From an uncultured Pelagibacteraceae bacterium (GTDB lineage Bacteria > Pseudomonadota > Alphaproteobacteria > Pelagibacterales > Pelagibacteraceae): a DNA stretch of 33,036 nt. Within the stretch, counting starts at the first letter, position 1; every line of letters begins with the position of its first letter. The DNA lies in contig CACFEW010000007.1 of assembly GCA_902565385.1 (NCBI GenBank), positions 1-33,036 on the forward strand, written 5' to 3'. A program made the position numbers and the translations under genes. Under the pieces are notes generated by a model that worked only from the letters and a program-made list of their open reading frames with translations, had not been told where the DNA came from and did no database searches. Below are positions 30,529 through 33,036 of this stretch, one piece after another.

Positions 30529-33036
30529 GATCTAACTCGTTCACCTTTTGGATCAACATAATGCGAAGACACTATCTCGACTGGGATTACTTTATTTTTT
30601 AGAGGAGACATAACAAATAACTTTTCTCCTATCATATTCTTACCATCCTTAAGAATTGCTAGAGAAAATGGATTGTCATGTTCAACACTCCAGCATGAAG
30701 CTGAAATATAACCTAATTTTGGGTTTGGAAGTGGTGCATTTGAATCTTTAACTAAATGAGATCCCTCTGGAATACTTGTTTTTTTATCTAATGGGACAAC
30801 ACCAACAATTTTTTGTCTATCTTCAGCTGCAAAAGCTTTTCTTGATAAAGATCTTTTTCCAATAAAATCTTTCTTTTTACTTAATAGTCCCTCAAGTGAA
30901 TTGTCATAAGGAATAGTTCTACCATCAAGCTCTGAACCTGCAACATGCCCCATCTCAATTCTTAAGGTTGATAGTGCTTCTGTTCCATATGGTTGAATTC
31001 CAAACTCTTCTCCAGCTTCTATTATTTTTTCCCACATAAAATATCCATTGTCTGACTCTACATTGACTTCGTATGCAAGTTCACCAGAAAATGAAATTCT
31101 AAAAATTTTTGCTTTTACTCCAAATAAATCAGCTTCCATGTAACCCATAAAAGGAAGTCCCTCATTCGTCACATCAGTATTTGGAAAAAGTTTTTTTAAT
31201 ACTTCTCTTGATTTTGGTCCAGCAATCGCAGCTCCTGCCCACTGTTCAGTCGTTGAAACTACATTAACATTTAGCTCTGGCCAAACTAGTTGTAGATAAT
31301 ATTCTAAATGTGATAAAACATTGGCAGCTTGAGCAGTTGTTGTAGTCATATGGTAATGATTTTCTGATATTCTTGTTGTTGTTCCATCATCCATAACAAT
31401 TCCATCTTCTCTCAACATCACACCATATCGTGCTTTACCGACTGGTAATTTTAACCATGCATTTGTGTAAACTCTATTTAGAAACTCTGCTGCATCTGGA
31501 CCTTTAATATCTATTTTACCTAAGGTGGTAACGTCACAAACACCAACATTAGTTCTTACATTTTTAGCCTCTCTTTTTGATGCCTCAAATAAATTTTCAT
31601 CACCACGTTTGTAATACCTTGGTCTTAACCATATACCCGCATCAACAAAGACTGCGTTATTTTTTTCATGCCATGAATGCATTGGAGATTTTCTTGTTGG
31701 TTTTGAATGTTTTCCTACTTCCCTTCCAACGATTGCTCCAATAGAAACTGGTGAATAAGGCGGTCGAAAAGTTGTATGCCCAACTGCTGGAACAACTTTA
31801 TTCTCAATTTTCGATACTAATTGTAAACCGTTAAGATTACTTGTCTTACCTTGGTCAGTAGCCATACCAAGTGTAGTGTATCTTTTTACATGTTCAATAG
31901 ACCTATACCCTTCTTTAAGAGCTATCTCTATGTCGGAAACTGCAACATCATTTTGGAAATCTAAAAATCTTTTGTAGTTTTTTCCCTTTGGTAAGGGCAC
32001 ACACCAAAATTTATCATGTACTGTAGATTTCTTTTCAACAACATTAGGAAAAGAAACCTTGTTCTCATTATTTGTTATTTTTTTTGATAATAGGTTTCCT
32101 TTTTCAAATGAGTCTTTTAATGTCTCCTCTAAAGTGTAAATTCCGTTTGCAGCACCTAAGGTTTTTTCATTTTGTTTAGATATGCTGGGAACAAATGCAT
32201 CAATATCTTCATTGAATTTTGTTTTATTTCCAGATTGTGATGCCAAATGAATTGTAGGTGTCCAAAACCCAGAAACACAAATACAATCACACTCAATATT
32301 TTCAATCGATCCAAGTTCTTCTTTATTATCTGAAATTTTAGCTACGTCAGCTGATTTTACTTTTTTATATCCTTGAGCAGCTACAACTACATATGAATTT
32401 TTAATATTAATATTCATATTTTTTGCTTCTTCGATAATCTCTGATTGAGGCTCTTTTCTTGTATCTAAAATTATTGGATCAACACCATTCTTTTTGAATT
32501 CAATGGCTGTTTCATAACCACTATCATTGTTTGTAAAGATAAGCGGTTTTTTTCCAACTAATACACCATAGACTTTCATGTATTCTTTAGCGGCTGAAGA
32601 TAACATTACACCTGGGGTATCATTATTGCCAAATACAATGGGTCTTTCAATTGATCCAGATGAGATTAATACTTCTTTTGCCCTAATATACCAAAGTCTT
32701 TGTTTTGGATGATATTTTTTTGTTTTTGGTAAATGGTCACTAATTCTTTCAGACATAACCAACATGTTATGATCATAATAACCAAAAACTTGAGATCTGT
32801 TTTTTACAGTAACATTAGGCATTTCTTTAAGCTCTGAAATGATACTATCTGCCCACTCTTTTCCTGATTGATTACCAATATTTACTTCACTAGTTAATAA
32901 AGTTCCTCCAAATCTTGCTTTGTCTTCAGCAAGAATAACTTTTGCACCATTTTTTGCAGCTGAGTAAGCGCTTGCTAATCCCGAAGGACCTGATCCTGTT
33001 ATTAGCACATCACAATATTCATATTTATGCTCATAT
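30525..33036 (-). CDS. soxA: Sarcosine oxidase alpha subunit, 5' end missing
   Basis: About 836 residues are in the window, and the reading stays open to the right edge. A GTG at 33008 that could be taken as a start is internal (YEYCDVLITGSGPSG is contiguous with the N-terminal part). Full-length SoxA is about 1000 residues. Present are the NAD(P)-type Rossmann region (VLITGSGPSGLASAYSAA), the SIGAIVGREVGKHSKPTRKSPMHSWHE linker, and the C-terminal GcvT-like folate domain (MEADLFGVKAKIFRISFSGELAYEV). The complex oxidises sarcosine to glycine with formation of 5,10-methylene-THF. soxB and soxD are expected beyond 33036. Confidence 0.95.
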   Translation of the reverse strand, partial: YEHKYEYCDVLITGSGPSGLASAYSAAKNGAKVILAEDKARFGGTLLTSEVNIGNQSGKEWADSIISELKEMPNVTVKNRSQVFGYYDHNMLVMSERISDHLPKTKKYHPKQRLWYIRAKEVLISSGSIERPIVFGNNDTPGVMLSSAAKEYMKVYGVLVGKKPLIFTNNDSGYETAIEFKKNGVDPIILDTRKEPQSEIIEEAKNMNINIKNSYVVVAAQGYKKVKSADVAKISDNKEELGSIENIECDCICVSGFWTPTIHLASQSGNKTKFNEDIDAFVPSISKQNEKTLGAANGIYTLEETLKDSFEKGNLLSKKITNNENKVSFPNVVEKKSTVHDKFWCVPLPKGKNYKRFLDFQNDVAVSDIEIALKEGYRSIEHVKRYTTLGMATDQGKTSNLNGLQLVSKIENKVVPAVGHTTFRPPYSPVSIGAIVGREVGKHSKPTRKSPMHSWHEKNNAVFVDAGIWLRPRYYKRGDENLFEASKREAKNVRTNVGVCDVTTLGKIDIKGPDAAEFLNRVYTNAWLKLPVGKARYGVMLREDGIVMDDGTTTRISENHYHMTTTTAQAANVLSHLEYYLQLVWPELNVNVVSTTEQWAGAAIAGPKSREVLKKLFPNTDVTNEGLPFMGYMEADLFGVKAKIFRISFSGELAYEVNVESDNGYFMWEKIIEAGEEFGIQPYGTEALSTLRIEMGHVAGSELDGRTIPYDNSLEGLLSKKKDFIGKRSLSRKAFAAEDRQKIVGVVPLDKKTSIPEGSHLVKDSNAPLPNPKLGYISASCWSVEHDNPFSLAILKDGKNMIGEKLFVMSPLKNKVIPVEIVSSHYVDPKGERVRS

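Noticed and set aside
33006-33008. GTG taken as the start of soxA
   Set aside because: The frame is open to the window edge and the residues before it (YEYCD) fit an internal SoxA segment, so the gene is truncated by the window.
1-33036. tRNA, rRNA, riboswitch, CRISPR or insertion sequence
   Set aside because: I looked for clover-leaf patterns, regular direct repeats, transposase frames and glycine- or SAM-type riboswitch signatures before the one-carbon genes and found none. The gaps before these genes are too short for known riboswitches.

Overview
The window looks like a chromosomal piece of a SAR11-type marine alphaproteobacterium (Pelagibacterales). The base composition is strongly AT-rich, genes are packed with gaps of a few bases, and adjacent genes often share start and stop bases (TAATG or ATGA). 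The gene content (glycine-betaine-type demethylation enzymes, AcuI-like reductase, single Fe(III) ABC transporter, short MetF-like and GcvT-like proteins) fits that group. The taxonomic call is inference from gene content, not from a marker gene. I see no rRNA, tRNA, insertion sequence, prophage or CRISPR array, and no gene-free stretch longer than about 120 bases.

Layout. (1) 1-7730, all minus strand: folE, an acuI-like reductase and a LysR regulator, then a Fe(III) uptake cluster (fbpA, a 56-residue Cys protein, a hairpin, fbpB, fbpC) running into azlC, azlD and the start of an exported protein. Two overlapping Fur-like palindromes lie in front of fbpA. (2) 7807-10186, plus: hisI, two tandem 2OG-Fe(II) oxygenase paralogues, a DUF2237 protein and a 54-residue membrane protein. 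A small remnant between the oxygenases suggests that the duplicated unit once included the start of the DUF2237 gene. (3) 10191-15966, minus: a dimethylglycine-dehydrogenase-type enzyme followed by etfB, etfA and ETF-ubiquinone oxidoreductase, a complete route from methylated amine to quinone. (4) 16023-18674, minus: an APS-kinase-like protein, a small nucleotidyltransferase, a crotonase-fold protein lacking both catalytic glutamates, a small membrane protein, a CoA-binding protein and a DUF4864 exported protein. (5) 18721-21489, plus: short MetF-like protein, GcvT-like methyltransferase, hairpin, 34-residue membrane peptide and a Yip1-type membrane protein. (6) 21486-24891, minus: a four-gene unit of M19-dipeptidase-like protein, unrecognised 550-residue protein, DUF3726 protein and 56-residue zinc-ribbon protein. 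(7) 24990-28585, plus: purE, purK, a GNAT acetyltransferase, a cold shock protein, an Asp/Glu racemase and an unknown protein. (8) 28575-33036: an exported repeat protein (minus), an EamA transporter (plus), then soxG and the 3' five-sixths of soxA (minus).

How it fits together. The dominant theme is oxidation of methyl groups from osmolytes. Dimethylglycine dehydrogenase and sarcosine oxidase pass C1 units to tetrahydrofolate, ETF and ETF-QO take electrons from the dehydrogenase, MetF-like and GcvT-like proteins handle methyl-THF, and FolE starts pterin/folate synthesis. The best candidates for undescribed biology are the four-gene unit at 21486-24891 (its M19-like member has lost most canonical metal ligands), the APS-kinase/nucleotidyltransferase operon, the duplicated oxygenases with their DUF2237 partner, and the small Cys protein inside the iron cluster.
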